DNA of 64,000 nt, from positions 312,655-376,654 of the forward strand of contig NZ_JAKUJZ010000002.1 of NCBI RefSeq assembly GCF_022436675.1, read 5' to 3'. Origin of the DNA: Rheinheimera hassiensis (GTDB lineage Bacteria; Pseudomonadota; Gammaproteobacteria; Enterobacterales; Alteromonadaceae). Positions 36,299 to 46,014 of the stretch are shown in pieces. The position numbers and the translations under genes were made by a program. Below the pieces are notes generated by a model that worked only from the letters and a program-made list of their open reading frames with translations, was not told the origin of the DNA and made no database searches. Position 1 is the first letter of the stretch; every line of letters begins with the position of its first letter.

Positions 36299-38632
36299 GT
36301 GCAAAAAAGGATGTTAACAAAGCGGCTGAGCAGGGTGCTGGCAGTGGCCGCGGTTATATTATTGTTACCGGTATTAGTGCTGCTGTTATCGCCAAAGCCA
36401 GCGCTTTATGGCCAGTACCTGCAAAGCAGTGCTTATTTTGCCGCCAATGGCGACTTATTAAGCCTGCGGCTGGCGGCCGATCAGCGCTACCGGCTGCGGC
36501 TACCATTAACCGATATTGCCCCGGCGTTACAGCAAGCCACATTGTTGTACGAAGACCGGCAGTTCTATAGCCATTTCGGCGTTGATATCAGCGCCGTTGG
36601 CCGGGCGTTCTGGCAAGGTGTGGTTAAAGGTGGCCGGCGCCAGGGCGCGTCAACACTAAGTATGCAACTGGCGCGGCTGCGCTTTAATCTGAATACCAGC
36701 AGCTTTAGCGGTAAGTTGCAGCAATTGGCATATGCGCTTTATCTGGAGCGGCATTTTAGCAAAGACGAAATTTTAGAAGCCTACTTTAACTACGCGCCTT
36801 ATGGCGGCAATATTGAAGGTGTAGCCGCCGCCAGCCTGATTTACTTTGGCAAAGAAGCGCAGCGGCTAACGTTGGCCGAAGCTTTAGCACTAAGCGTTAT
36901 TCCACAAAACCCGAACCAGCGCAGCCCGCTAAGTGCCAAAGGCGAGCAGCAATTAGAACTGGCGCGCCAGCGCTTAGCGGCATTGTGGTTAGAGTATTAT
37001 CCGCCGGCACAGCCTGGCACAGCGCAACGCTTAAGTTTGCCGCTGAAGTTTTATCAGCGTGCCGATTTAGCCTACGCTACGCCGCATTTTGTTAATCAGT
37101 TACAGGCGCAGGGGCAGACACAGGGCCGCTTTTATACCAGCCTGCAACCGCATTTACAGCAGCGTATGCAGCAACTGGTTACCGCCTATTTACGCCGTAA
37201 CGCCGATAAAGGCTTTAGTAACGCCAGTGTATTGCTGGTTAAACGCAGCACCATGCAGGTGCAGGCCTGGATTGGCTCGGCCGATTTTTATAATGCGGCG
37301 ATCTCCGGTCAGGTTGATGGGGTGACCGCACTGCGCTCACCGGGCTCAGCGCTAAAGCCGTTTGTTTATGCGCTGGCGCTGCAGCAGGGCATTATTCATC
37401 CGCAAAGCCTGCTAACCGATTTACCGCGCCGTTATGGCAGTTTTAACCCGGAAAACTTCGACCGCCAGTTTGTCGGCCCGGTTAATGCCACTGAAGCGCT
37501 GATTAACAGCCGCAATGTTCCGGCGGTGCAGTTACAGGCCAGTTTAACCAAACCGGATTTTTACCACTGGCTAAAACAGGCGCAGGTGCCGTTAACCTAT
37601 AACGCTGAGCACTACGGCCTGGCGCTGGTACTTGGCGGTATGGAGCTGAGCATGCAGCAGCTGGTGCAGTTGTATGCCATGCTGGGTAATGGTGGTAACT
37701 GGCAAGCACTGCAGTGGCAGGCAGAGCCTGCAGCGGCAGCACCACAACGGTTGTTAAGCGCAGAAGCAGCGTTTTTAACGCTGGATATGTTACGCCAGCA
37801 TGCCAAACCGCAGGCCGGTTTACTTAGCGAACTGACAGATAGCAAGCCGGTAGCATGGAAAACCGGTACCTCTTATGCGTTTCGTGATGCCTGGTCCATT
37901 GCGCTTAGCGGTGATTATGTGCTGGCAGTATGGCTGGGCAATTTTGATGGCAGCAGCAACCCTAATCTGGTGGGGCGCACTGCGGCCGGCCCGTTGTTAT
38001 TTGAACTGCTGGCGCTGTTGCCGCGCGATAGACAAGCGGAGCAACGTTTGTTCACCGCAGGCAGTAAGCTAAACCTTAAGCAAGTGGCATTGTGCAGCCG
38101 CAGCGGTGAACTGCCCAATAAATACTGCCCGCAAACCCGGCCTGGCTGGTTTATTCCCGGCGTATCTCCAATTAAAGTATCCGATGTGCACCGCGCCGTA
38201 CCGGTGTATACCGACACCGGATTACGTGCCTGCAGCCACCAGCCGCCCAAAACAGCGCTTAAAGTATTTGAATTTTGGCCGTCAGACATTGCCCGTGCTT
38301 ATCAGCTGTCCGGTATTGTATTAGCTCCGCCGCCGGCTTATCAGCATGCCTGCACTGGCCTGCCACAATTATCACAACAGGCGCCGCAAATCCGCTCACC
38401 GCAGCAGGCGTTAATTTATCAGTTAGGTAAAACGGCCGAGCAGCAAAAAATTGCTCTGCAAGCCAGCTTTGATGGCGCAGTAACCAAAGCGCACTGGTTT
38501 ATTGACAGCCGTTATCTGGGCTCGGTAACGCCAAGCGAAACCTTATTCTGGCAAGGCGAAGCGGGGGAGTTTCAATTGCGGGTGGTCGATGATTTGGGTG
38601 GCGTGGCCAGCCTGCGTTTACGTGTGCAGTAG
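36299..38632 (+). CDS. pbpC: Penicillin-binding protein 1C (PbpC)
   Basis: A 777-residue class A PBP of the PbpC type. An N-terminal anchor helix (about residues 14-31) precedes the GT51 transglycosylase domain, with catalytic E85 in YEDRQFYSHFG and RRQGASTLSMQLAR. The transpeptidase domain has S350-A-L-K353 (SxxK; preceded by LRSPG), the SRN-like motif NSRNVPA and K521-TGT. A BiPBP_C-type beta domain closes the protein (about 690-777). It polymerises and crosslinks peptidoglycan in the periplasm. The GTG start at 36299 has AGGA 6-7 bases upstream; an ATG at 36311 has its purine-rich stretch with no spacing. It is coupled to the alpha-2-macroglobulin gene, as in E. coli. Confidence 0.95.
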   Translation: MQKRMLTKRLSRVLAVAAVILLLPVLVLLLSPKPALYGQYLQSSAYFAANGDLLSLRLAADQRYRLRLPLTDIAPALQQATLLYEDRQFYSHFGVDISAVGRAFWQGVVKGGRRQGASTLSMQLARLRFNLNTSSFSGKLQQLAYALYLERHFSKDEILEAYFNYAPYGGNIEGVAAASLIYFGKEAQRLTLAEALALSVIPQNPNQRSPLSAKGEQQLELARQRLAALWLEYYPPAQPGTAQRLSLPLKFYQRADLAYATPHFVNQLQAQGQTQGRFYTSLQPHLQQRMQQLVTAYLRRNADKGFSNASVLLVKRSTMQVQAWIGSADFYNAAISGQVDGVTALRSPGSALKPFVYALALQQGIIHPQSLLTDLPRRYGSFNPENFDRQFVGPVNATEALINSRNVPAVQLQASLTKPDFYHWLKQAQVPLTYNAEHYGLALVLGGMELSMQQLVQLYAMLGNGGNWQALQWQAEPAAAAPQRLLSAEAAFLTLDMLRQHAKPQAGLLSELTDSKPVAWKTGTSYAFRDAWSIALSGDYVLAVWLGNFDGSSNPNLVGRTAAGPLLFELLALLPRDRQAEQRLFTAGSKLNLKQVALCSRSGELPNKYCPQTRPGWFIPGVSPIKVSDVHRAVPVYTDTGLRACSHQPPKTALKVFEFWPSDIARAYQLSGIVLAPPPAYQHACTGLPQLSQQAPQIRSPQQALIYQLGKTAEQQKIALQASFDGAVTKAHWFIDSRYLGSVTPSETLFWQGEAGEFQLRVVDDLGGVASLRLRVQ

Positions 38633-38695
38633 CGGGTGCTTCTAGCGGCAGTCTGCGCTAGAATGACGCCAATTTTTAACTGCCGCGGATAACCT

Positions 38696-39841
38696 ATGCA
38701 CTGTGTTCATTTTGCCGCTAAACGCTGTCAGTCCTGCCATTGGCTGGATAAACCCTATCCGGCGCAACTGGCACTAAAACAGCAGCAGCTGGCAAGCTTA
38801 CTGGCACCGTTTAATCCGGCAGAGGTGCTGGAACCGGTTGCATCTGCACAGCAGGGCTTTCGCTATAAAGCCAAAATGGTGGCGCTGGGTACAACAGACA
38901 AGCCAATGCTAGGCATTATTAATGCACAAGGCGAAACGGTTGATTTAGCCGATTGCCCGCTTTACCCACCCGCCTTTGTGCCAGCTTTTGCCCTGTGTAA
39001 AGCTTTTATCCAACGTGCGAAGTTAACCCCTTACGATATTACTGCCCGCTGCGGTGAGCTAAAGTTTATTCTGCTTAGCCAAAGCCTGCACAGCGGCCGT
39101 TTTATGCTGCGCTTTGTACTGCGCTCAAAAAATTGCCTGGCATCAATTAAAAAGCATCTGCCCTGGCTATTGGCGCAGTGGCCAGAGCTTGAAGTGTGCT
39201 CGGTTAACCTGCAACCCAAACCTGCGGCACTGCTTGAGGGTGAGGAAGAAATTATCCTCACTGAGCAGACGCTGTTGGCTGAGCAGTTAAACCAGGTACC
39301 ATTGTATTTAACACCGCAAAGCTTTTTTCAGACCCAGCCGGTAATGGCTGCTGCGCTATATCAAACAGCTGCGGATTGGGCAGCACAACTGCAACAGCAG
39401 CAGGAGGCTTTTGCCCAGATATGGGATTTATTCTGTGGGGTGGGCGGCTTTGGTCTGCATGTTGTGACATCCGCGCAACAGCTAAACGGGATTGAAATAG
39501 CAGAAAAAGCTATAGCCAGTGCCCAGCGCTCAGCTAAAGAGATGGGTTTAACTCAGGTGCAGTTTCAGGCATTGGATTCAGTCGCTTTTGCCAGGGCCGC
39601 AGCACAGGCGCCGGATCTGCTGGTGGTTAACCCGCCACGGCGGGGGTTGGGCGAAGCACTGTGTAAGGATATACAACGCTTAGCGCCGCACTGGTTGATT
39701 TACTCCAGTTGCAATGCACAAACGCTGGCGCAAGACCTTACGGTGTTGCCAGACTATAAACTTTTAAAAGTGCAGCTGTTTGATATGTTTGCTCACAGCA
39801 GTCATTTTGAAGTACTGACGCTGTTACAAAAACAGGTTTAA
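38696..39841 (+). CDS. rlmC: 23S rRNA (uracil-747-C5)-methyltransferase RlmC
   Basis: A 381-residue SAM-dependent m5U methyltransferase. The N-terminal iron-sulfur cysteines are in MHCVHFAAKRCQSCHW and DCPLY (four Cys, as in RlmC/RumB). The SAM-binding region is IWDLFCGVGGFGLHV, followed by NGIEIAEKAIASAQR and the VVNPPRRGLG motif. The catalytic nucleophile is the Cys in YSSCNAQTLAQDL. The absence of an N-terminal TRAM domain distinguishes RlmC from RlmD. It modifies U747 of 23S rRNA. It is monocistronic and its last 4 bases overlap the convergent gene at 39838. Confidence 0.93.
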   Translation: MHCVHFAAKRCQSCHWLDKPYPAQLALKQQQLASLLAPFNPAEVLEPVASAQQGFRYKAKMVALGTTDKPMLGIINAQGETVDLADCPLYPPAFVPAFALCKAFIQRAKLTPYDITARCGELKFILLSQSLHSGRFMLRFVLRSKNCLASIKKHLPWLLAQWPELEVCSVNLQPKPAALLEGEEEIILTEQTLLAEQLNQVPLYLTPQSFFQTQPVMAAALYQTAADWAAQLQQQQEAFAQIWDLFCGVGGFGLHVVTSAQQLNGIEIAEKAIASAQRSAKEMGLTQVQFQALDSVAFARAAAQAPDLLVVNPPRRGLGEALCKDIQRLAPHWLIYSSCNAQTLAQDLTVLPDYKLLKVQLFDMFAHSSHFEVLTLLQKQV

Positions 39842-40149
39842 CGCCTGCCTTCTAATATACGCACGATTTCGCGGCTGTGTTCAAACAGTTCAATAACGGT
39901 ACCTTCTATTTGTATCGTGATAATACCATCTGCATCCGGTTTTCTTAGCACAGTGCCTCGACGGTAATAGTCGTATGCAAGAAATTGGCCGGGGGAGAGT
40001 TTTATCTGCCAGCCCGGTGGCAGTGGTTGGCCCTTATCCAGCTTTTTCGCCAGGCCCGGTGGCAAGCCTTTATCCTGATCAGGCTTAGCATGTGTTAGCT
40101 GGCTAAACAGCAATGCGGCGCTACATAATACTAAAATGGCTGTTTTCAT
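39838..40149 (-). CDS. RcnB/CigR-like small periplasmic protein
   Basis: A 103-residue protein with a Sec signal peptide (about residues 1-21, ending THA before KPDQ). The mature part has the PPGLAKKLDKGQPLPPGWQ repeat-like segment and a DYYRRG-like turn found in RcnB/CigR/'anti-virulence regulator' type proteins. RcnB modulates nickel and cobalt homeostasis in E. coli, but metal residues are not obvious here, so function is open. The end overlaps the rlmC stop by 4 bases (convergent). Confidence 0.65.
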   Translation of the reverse strand: MKTAILVLCSAALLFSQLTHAKPDQDKGLPPGLAKKLDKGQPLPPGWQIKLSPGQFLAYDYYRRGTVLRKPDADGIITIQIEGTVIELFEHSREIVRILEGRR

Positions 40150-40258
40150 GTTAACTACCTCGTTATTTGCTTGCTGCGTTTGTAACAGGTCAGGCTTAAT
40201 GCCAGCTTAACTAGCCGCGGCTTTGGCAGCGCTTGCTTCTTGCTTTTGATAATATATA

Positions 40259-40274
40259 CTGTATTTAAATACAG
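40259..40274. promoter_or_regulatory. LexA box (SOS operator)
   Basis: CTGTATTTAAATACAG is a perfect 16-bp palindrome that fits the gammaproteobacterial LexA consensus CTGT-N8-ACAG. The symmetry extends on both sides to 26 bp (40254-40279). It lies 15 bases before the imuA start codon, the expected position of the SOS operator for the imuA-imuB-dnaE2 cassette. Confidence 0.95.
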
Positions 40275-40288
40275 TATATTGGTGAATT

Positions 40289-40957
40289 ATGTCGGCTTTA
40301 TTAGAGCAATTAGCCCGGCGCCAGCTGGTGTGGCAGGGCAATAACCAGCACGCAGCCTATCAGCCAGTGGCGTCTGGTTATGCTGAGTTAGATCAGCAAT
40401 TAGCGGGTGGCTTTCCAGCTACCGGGCTTATCGATATTCAAACCGACACCGGCATTGGCGAACTGCGCTTGTTATTACCGTATTTACAGCAGCAACAAAG
40501 CGCTGGCCGGCTGTTAGTGCTTATTTCTCCTTTGGCAGAGCCCTGTGCCGATATGCTTTGTGCGGCCGGCATAGTGTTGTCGCAGGTAGTTATTATTGCA
40601 CCAAAAACTAGTAAAGATGCGCTATGGGCTGCAGAGCAGTGCTTACAAAGTGGCAGTTGTGCTTCGGTGTTACTGTGGCAGGCACCGTTGAAACTGGCGC
40701 AGGCCAGGCGTCTGCAATTGGCCGCTGAGCAGGGTGCTGCCAGCCTGATCTTACTGCGCCGCCCACAAGAGGGCTTAAGTTTACCAGTAAATTTAAGTAT
40801 TAAGCTGCAGGCGCATCGGCAGGGAGTGCTGCTAAGTGTGCAAAAACGCAAAGGTGGCTGGCCTGCTGCGCCTTTTCTGGTAGATATGCAAAACCGTTGG
40901 CCCGGGTTGTGCTTTAGTGCTGACCAGCATTGGCAGGCCCGGCGCAAGGCCAGCTAA
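40289..40957 (+). CDS. imuA: ImuA, SOS mutasome subunit (SulA/RecA-like)
   Basis: A 222-residue ImuA protein, RecA-fold-like but shorter than RecA. The Walker-A-like position reads GFPATGLIDIQTDTGIGELR, which lacks a full GxxxxGKT, in line with a non-canonical ATPase. It is the first gene of the imuA-imuB-dnaE2 cassette, whose products carry out translesion synthesis and damage-induced mutagenesis. The LexA box at 40259-40274 is 15 bases upstream. The stop is followed by imuB after one base. Confidence 0.9.
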   Translation: MSALLEQLARRQLVWQGNNQHAAYQPVASGYAELDQQLAGGFPATGLIDIQTDTGIGELRLLLPYLQQQQSAGRLLVLISPLAEPCADMLCAAGIVLSQVVIIAPKTSKDALWAAEQCLQSGSCASVLLWQAPLKLAQARRLQLAAEQGAASLILLRRPQEGLSLPVNLSIKLQAHRQGVLLSVQKRKGGWPAAPFLVDMQNRWPGLCFSADQHWQARRKAS

Positions 40958-40958
40958 G

Positions 40959-42356
40959 ATGGCGTTGTATTTGTACTTACAGTTTCCGGCACTGCAACCT
41001 GATAGCCTGGGCTGTGCAGCAGCACAACAGCTGCCGGTGGCTGTTGTGAACGAGCAACACTACATTGTGCAGCTTAACACTGTGGCAGAGCAGCGTGGCA
41101 TAGCGCTGAATATGGCGTTGGGTACTGCCGCGGCGCTGTGTCATAACCTGCAGTTATTACCGTATCAGGCGCAGTTGCAGCTAAGTATTTTACAAAGTGT
41201 GGCCCAGCAGTTGTATCAGGTAACAGCGGATATTGCACTGGACCCGCCTGATGGCTTATATATCCGGCTGTGCAATATGCTGCAGCTGTATCAGGGGTTG
41301 GCTGGCTACTGGCAGGCACTGAGCCAGGTGCTGACGTTATTACCCTATCGTTATTATTATGCAAGTGGTACAACCCCTTTTGCGGCTAAATGCCTGGCCC
41401 GGCGACAGTTAAATTTACTGACTGGGGAGCCAGATGCACTTACCAAGGAACTCAATCACAGCCCGCTTAGCTTTACTGAGCTCGATGCTGATACCCGCCA
41501 GCAGCTGCAGCGTTTAGGTATCGATACGCTTGGCCAGTTGTTGGGGCTATCGCAGGGCGAACTGGCGCGGCGTTTTGACAGCACTTTACTGAGTTATCTG
41601 GGCCGTTTGCGCGGCAGCTTTTACCATGCCTTGCACTATATCCAGCCAGAACACAGCTTTAGCCGCTATGTCGAGCTGTTGTACGACATTATCGATACCG
41701 CGGTGCTTAGCACGCCGCTGCATGTCCTGCTGTTGCAACTGGAGCAGCAACTACAGCAGATAAATGCGGCCTGCCATCAGTTGCAGCTGAGTTTATTGTT
41801 TCGTGGTATGCCAGCGCAGCAGTTAAGTATTGGCTCGGCACAGGGCGAGTATCGCGCGGCTAACTGGCTAAAGCTGTGTCAGTTACAGCTGGATAAACTA
41901 AAACTGACTGAGCCGGTATCAGGCCTGCAGGTGGAGGTAACTGCTTTTGTACCACAGCAGAACCAAAGTGATGATCTGTTTCAGCCGGTGCAGGGCACGG
42001 TATCGGCTTTGCAGCTGGTGTCGCTATTACAGGCCCGCTTAGGTTATCACGCAGTAAGTGGCCTGACATTACAAAACCAGCACCTGCCAGAACACGCCAG
42101 CCAGCGGCCGTTACCATTGCTTGCAGGTAAAACTGCCGTGACTGCCTTGGCGCTTCGGCCGGCATTTTTACTGGTAACACCACAACGTTTAACCGAGGCG
42201 GTAGAAATAAGCCAGGGCCCGGAGCGTTTATGCCCCGATGGCTGGGCGTTGGAAGCCCAGCGCGATTACTTTATTGGCCGTAACAATAAAGGCCAGTGGT
42301 TGTGGTTGTACCGCACGGCACAGCAGCAGTGGTTTGTGCAGGGTATTTTTAGCTGA
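40959..42356 (+). CDS. imuB: ImuB, Y-family polymerase-like SOS protein
   Basis: 465 residues. ImuB resembles Y-family polymerases but normally lacks the catalytic acidic residues and acts as the beta-clamp-binding adaptor of the mutasome. Visible parts are an N-terminal palm-like region (MALYLYLQFPALQPDSLG), helix-hairpin-helix-like segments (LQRLGIDTLGQLLGLSQGELARRFDS, about 187-212) and a C-terminal little-finger-like region. The usual DxD of active polymerases is not seen (an LQFPALQPDSL stretch lies in its place). The start at 40959 is one base after the imuA stop; the frame also extends upstream inside imuA, which I discount. Confidence 0.9.
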   Translation: MALYLYLQFPALQPDSLGCAAAQQLPVAVVNEQHYIVQLNTVAEQRGIALNMALGTAAALCHNLQLLPYQAQLQLSILQSVAQQLYQVTADIALDPPDGLYIRLCNMLQLYQGLAGYWQALSQVLTLLPYRYYYASGTTPFAAKCLARRQLNLLTGEPDALTKELNHSPLSFTELDADTRQQLQRLGIDTLGQLLGLSQGELARRFDSTLLSYLGRLRGSFYHALHYIQPEHSFSRYVELLYDIIDTAVLSTPLHVLLLQLEQQLQQINAACHQLQLSLLFRGMPAQQLSIGSAQGEYRAANWLKLCQLQLDKLKLTEPVSGLQVEVTAFVPQQNQSDDLFQPVQGTVSALQLVSLLQARLGYHAVSGLTLQNQHLPEHASQRPLPLLAGKTAVTALALRPAFLLVTPQRLTEAVEISQGPERLCPDGWALEAQRDYFIGRNNKGQWLWLYRTAQQQWFVQGIFS

Positions 42357-42367
42357 CGGGCGCGCCG

Positions 42368-45300
42368 ATGAATTATGCCGAACTGTTTTGCCAAAGCCAT
42401 TTTAGTTTTTTGCAAGGTGCTTCCAGCCCGCAGGAGCTGGTGCAGCAGGCTGCAGCGCTGGGTTATGACGCGCTGGCCCTGACGGATGAATGCTCGGTGG
42501 CTGGTATAGTGCGGGCTTACCGGCAGATTAAAGATCAAGCGCTGAATATTAAGCTGATTGTTGGTAGTTACTTTCAGTTAGATAAACTGGAGCTGGTATT
42601 ACTGTGTCCGGATAAGGCCGCTTACGCCGAGCTGTGCCGCATTATTACTAATGCCCGGCGGCGTAGCAGTAAGGGTGAATATTGCTTAACCGAGTGGGAT
42701 TTAATGTCATTAAAGCATTGCCTGCTGTTGTGGTTGCCGGCTGATGATAGCGAAAGTGATAACTACTGGGCCAATTGGCTGCAAAAATATCACAGTGACA
42801 GGTTATGGCTGGCTGTGCGTCGTCAGCTTAGCCATAACGAAGCGGCCTTTACTGCGTATTGCCAGCAATTAGCGCGACAATATCAGCTAAATGCGGTGTG
42901 CTGCGGCGCGGTGTTAATGCATGTGCCACAGCGGCTGGCGCTGCAGCACTGTGTTAGCGCCATTAAAGCCGGTAAGCCAATTGCAGAGCTGGGCCGGCAA
43001 TTATTAAGCAACGCCGAGCGTGCGCTGCGGCCATTGGCCAAACTGGAAAAACTCTTTAGCGTCACTTTATTACAGCAAAGCTGTGTTATTGCCGCGCGCT
43101 GCACCTTTTCAATGGATGAGCTGAAATATCAATACCCCAGCGAACTGGTGCCCGAAGGCGAAACAGCGGCCGGTTATTTAGCCAGGCTGGTAGTGCAGGG
43201 CAGTAAATTGCGCTTTCCTGCCGGGGTACCAAAGCGGGTGCAGGCCATTATTGATAAAGAAATGCTGCTTATCACTGAGCTTAACTACGAATATTTTTTT
43301 CTGACCATTTACGATCTGGTACAGTTTGCCAAAAGTAAGGCCATTTTATATCAGGGCCGCGGCTCGGCGGCTAACTCTGTAGTGTGTTATTGCCTGGAGA
43401 TAACCGCCGTTGATCCGGATAAAATTCAGGTATTGTTTGAGCGTTTTTTATCGCGCGAACGCAAAGAGCCGCCCGATATAGACGTTGATTTTGAACATGA
43501 ACGCCGCGAAGAAGTAATCCAGTATTTATATCAGAAGTATGGTCGTGAACGTGCTGCACTGGCCGCCACGGTAATTAGCTATCGCTTTAAAAGTGCGCTG
43601 CGTGATGTGGGTAAAGCGCTGGGGTTGCCAATAAGCCAGCTGGATTTTTTGATAAAAAATATTCAACGGCGTGACCCAAACTTAAGCTGGCAGCAACAGT
43701 TAGCGGCGCTGGGGCTGGATAGCAACAGCCAAACTACACAGCAACTGGTTACACTGGTAGAGCAGCTGCGTGGCACCCCAAGGCATCTGTCGCAGCATGT
43801 TGGTGGTTTTGTCATCTCGCAAGGGCCTTTGTACGAGCTGGTGCCGGTAGAAAACGCCGCCATGGCCGACAGAACGGTGATCCAGTGGGATAAAGACGAT
43901 CTGGAAACGCTGGAACTGTTAAAAGTAGATGTGCTGGCTCTGGGGATGTTAACCGCGATTCGTAAGTGTTTTACGCTGCTAAAACAGCATGAGCAACAGG
44001 ATTTAAGCATTGCCGGCATTAGCGCCTGGGGCGATGATGCGGCGGTGTATCAGATGATCCAAAAAGCCGACACTATCGGGCTGTTTCAGATAGAGTCGCG
44101 CGCCCAGATGAGCATGCTGCCGCGGTTGCGCCCGGCGTGTTACTACGATTTAGTGGTGCAAATAGCCATAGTGCGACCGGGGCCTATTCAGGGCGATATG
44201 GTGCACCCGTATTTAAAACGGCGCCACGGTGAAGAGGCGGTAGAGTACCCATCGATGGAAGTACAAAGCGTATTAAGCCGCACCCTGGGCGTGCCGATTT
44301 TTCAGGAGCAGGTGATCCAACTGGCAATGGTGGCGGCCGGTTTTACCGGTGGTGAGGCCGATCAGCTGCGCCGTGCCATGGCCAGTTGGAAAAAAACCGG
44401 CGAGCTGCTGCAATTTAAACATAAGTTGATAGACGGCATGCAAAGCCGTGGCTACACCCAGCAGTATGCCGAGCGCATTTATCAGCAAATTTGCGGCTTT
44501 GGTGAATATGGTTTTCCCGAATCACATTCGGCCAGTTTTGCCGTACTGGCCTATGTATCGGCCTGGCTGAAATATTATTATCCGGCGGCGTTTTGCACCG
44601 CGCTGCTTAACAGTTACCCAATGGGGTTTTACACGCCGTCGCAGCTGCTGCAGGACGCCAGGCGCCACGGCGTTACGGTGTTGCCGGTATGTGTAAACCA
44701 ATCACAGTGGGATTACAGCTTGCAACAGCAAGGTAAAGCAATACGGCTGGGGCTGCGCCAGGTAAAAGGGTTTAGCAAAGCGGCGGCGCAGTTGCTGTTA
44801 ACGCTGCGCCCGGCCGGCGGCTTTCGGGATTTAGCTCAGTTGCGACAAACCGGGCTTAGCCACAGCAGTTTACAGGCGTTATCCAGCGCGAATGCGCTAA
44901 GCAGTATCAGTGGTGATCGTTATAACAGCCGCTGGCAACTGATGGATAACCAGCATAGTTTGCCGCTGTTTAGTGCACAAGCCACAGGGCCTGCTCAACA
45001 GATAGCCGAAGCTGAGCCTGCTTATTTAGCGCCGCCGGGCCCGGTTGCCGAAGTGCTGGAAGACTATGCGGCTACCGGCCTGACACTAGCGGTGCATCCG
45101 ATGGCGTTACTGCGTCAGGCCAATAAGTTGCCCCGCAGTGTACCGGTGGCAGAGCTTAGCCAGGTAAGGCATAACAGCCCGGTGCGGGTTAGCGGCCTGG
45201 TTACATTACGCCAAAGGCCGGGTACGGCTGCCGGAGTCACCTTTATGTCGCTGGAAGATGAAACCGGCACCGCCAATGTGCTGGTATGGCTGGCCACCGC

Positions 45301-45457
45301 GCAGGCGCAGCAGAAAACCTTTTTAACCGCGCATATTCTGCAGGTAGATGGCATTTTGCAGCGCGAGGGTGAAGTAACTCATATTATCGCCGGTAAGCTG
45401 GTTGACTTATCCGCGCTTTTGGCCGAACTTAGCTTGTCGTCACGCGATTTTCATTAA
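42368..45457 (+). CDS. dnaE2: Error-prone DNA polymerase DnaE2
   Basis: 1029 residues, typical for DnaE2 (DnaE1 is about 1160). The PHP domain starts at YAELFCQSHFSFLQGASSPQELV, and the catalytic palm has PPDIDVDFEHERREEVI with the carboxylates D-x-D in DIDVDF (about residues 374-379). The helix-hairpin-helix region and a C-terminal OB fold (about 940-1015, SGLVTLRQRPGTAAGVTFMSLEDETG) follow. It is the polymerase of the SOS translesion cassette and starts 11 bases after imuB. Catalytic residues are intact. SOS control comes from the LexA box at 40259. Confidence 0.95.
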   Translation: MNYAELFCQSHFSFLQGASSPQELVQQAAALGYDALALTDECSVAGIVRAYRQIKDQALNIKLIVGSYFQLDKLELVLLCPDKAAYAELCRIITNARRRSSKGEYCLTEWDLMSLKHCLLLWLPADDSESDNYWANWLQKYHSDRLWLAVRRQLSHNEAAFTAYCQQLARQYQLNAVCCGAVLMHVPQRLALQHCVSAIKAGKPIAELGRQLLSNAERALRPLAKLEKLFSVTLLQQSCVIAARCTFSMDELKYQYPSELVPEGETAAGYLARLVVQGSKLRFPAGVPKRVQAIIDKEMLLITELNYEYFFLTIYDLVQFAKSKAILYQGRGSAANSVVCYCLEITAVDPDKIQVLFERFLSRERKEPPDIDVDFEHERREEVIQYLYQKYGRERAALAATVISYRFKSALRDVGKALGLPISQLDFLIKNIQRRDPNLSWQQQLAALGLDSNSQTTQQLVTLVEQLRGTPRHLSQHVGGFVISQGPLYELVPVENAAMADRTVIQWDKDDLETLELLKVDVLALGMLTAIRKCFTLLKQHEQQDLSIAGISAWGDDAAVYQMIQKADTIGLFQIESRAQMSMLPRLRPACYYDLVVQIAIVRPGPIQGDMVHPYLKRRHGEEAVEYPSMEVQSVLSRTLGVPIFQEQVIQLAMVAAGFTGGEADQLRRAMASWKKTGELLQFKHKLIDGMQSRGYTQQYAERIYQQICGFGEYGFPESHSASFAVLAYVSAWLKYYYPAAFCTALLNSYPMGFYTPSQLLQDARRHGVTVLPVCVNQSQWDYSLQQQGKAIRLGLRQVKGFSKAAAQLLLTLRPAGGFRDLAQLRQTGLSHSSLQALSSANALSSISGDRYNSRWQLMDNQHSLPLFSAQATGPAQQIAEAEPAYLAPPGPVAEVLEDYAATGLTLAVHPMALLRQANKLPRSVPVAELSQVRHNSPVRVSGLVTLRQRPGTAAGVTFMSLEDETGTANVLVWLATAQAQQKTFLTAHILQVDGILQREGEVTHIIAGKLVDLSALLAELSLSSRDFH

Positions 45458-45468
45458 CGGGAACTGCT

Positions 45469-46014
45469 ATGTTACTGCAAGCATCACAAAGTTTGGTGTT
45501 ACTGATAGATATGCAGCAAAAGCTGGCACCAGCTATTTTTGAACATAAAGAAGTTGAGCAAGCGGCTGCCTGGGTATTGCAGGTAGCACTGCAACTGGAC
45601 GTGCCGGTGTGGGCTACTGAGCAATATCCGCAAGGCATTGGTGCTACGCTGCCGGCGCTGGCAGAGCTGATCCCCGAAGCGCAGGTGCTGCAGAAAATGC
45701 ACTTTAGTGCGTTAAAAGAGCCGCATATTGCCAGCAGTCTGGCCTGCACTGAGCGTAAGCAAATAGTGGTGCTGGGCACCGAGGCACATGTTTGTGTGCT
45801 GCAGTCGGTAATAGATTTATTAGCGCTGGGTTATCAGGTATTTGTGGTCGTTGAAGCGGTAGGCTCGCGCACCGAGCAAAACAAACAGCTGGCGCTTAGC
45901 CGCATGCAGCAGGCCGGGGCGCAGATTATCAGTAAAGAAATGCTGGCATTTGAGTGGCTGGAGTGCTGCGGCACAGATACCTTTCGTCAAATCAGTAAAG
46001 GCTGGATCCGTTAA
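45469..46014 (+). CDS. Isochorismatase-family hydrolase
   Basis: A 181-residue cysteine hydrolase of the isochorismatase/YcaC type. Catalytic residues are recognisable: the Asp in VLLIDMQQKL (about residue 15), a Lys in the following region (LQKMHF segment) and the Cys in VLGTEAHVCVLQSVIDLL (about 112-116). Such enzymes act on amides such as nicotinamide or on ureidoacrylate; the substrate here is unknown. It starts 11 bases after dnaE2 but is probably not SOS-related. The stop overlaps the start of the next gene by one base. Confidence 0.87.
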   Translation: MLLQASQSLVLLIDMQQKLAPAIFEHKEVEQAAAWVLQVALQLDVPVWATEQYPQGIGATLPALAELIPEAQVLQKMHFSALKEPHIASSLACTERKQIVVLGTEAHVCVLQSVIDLLALGYQVFVVVEAVGSRTEQNKQLALSRMQQAGAQIISKEMLAFEWLECCGTDTFRQISKGWIR

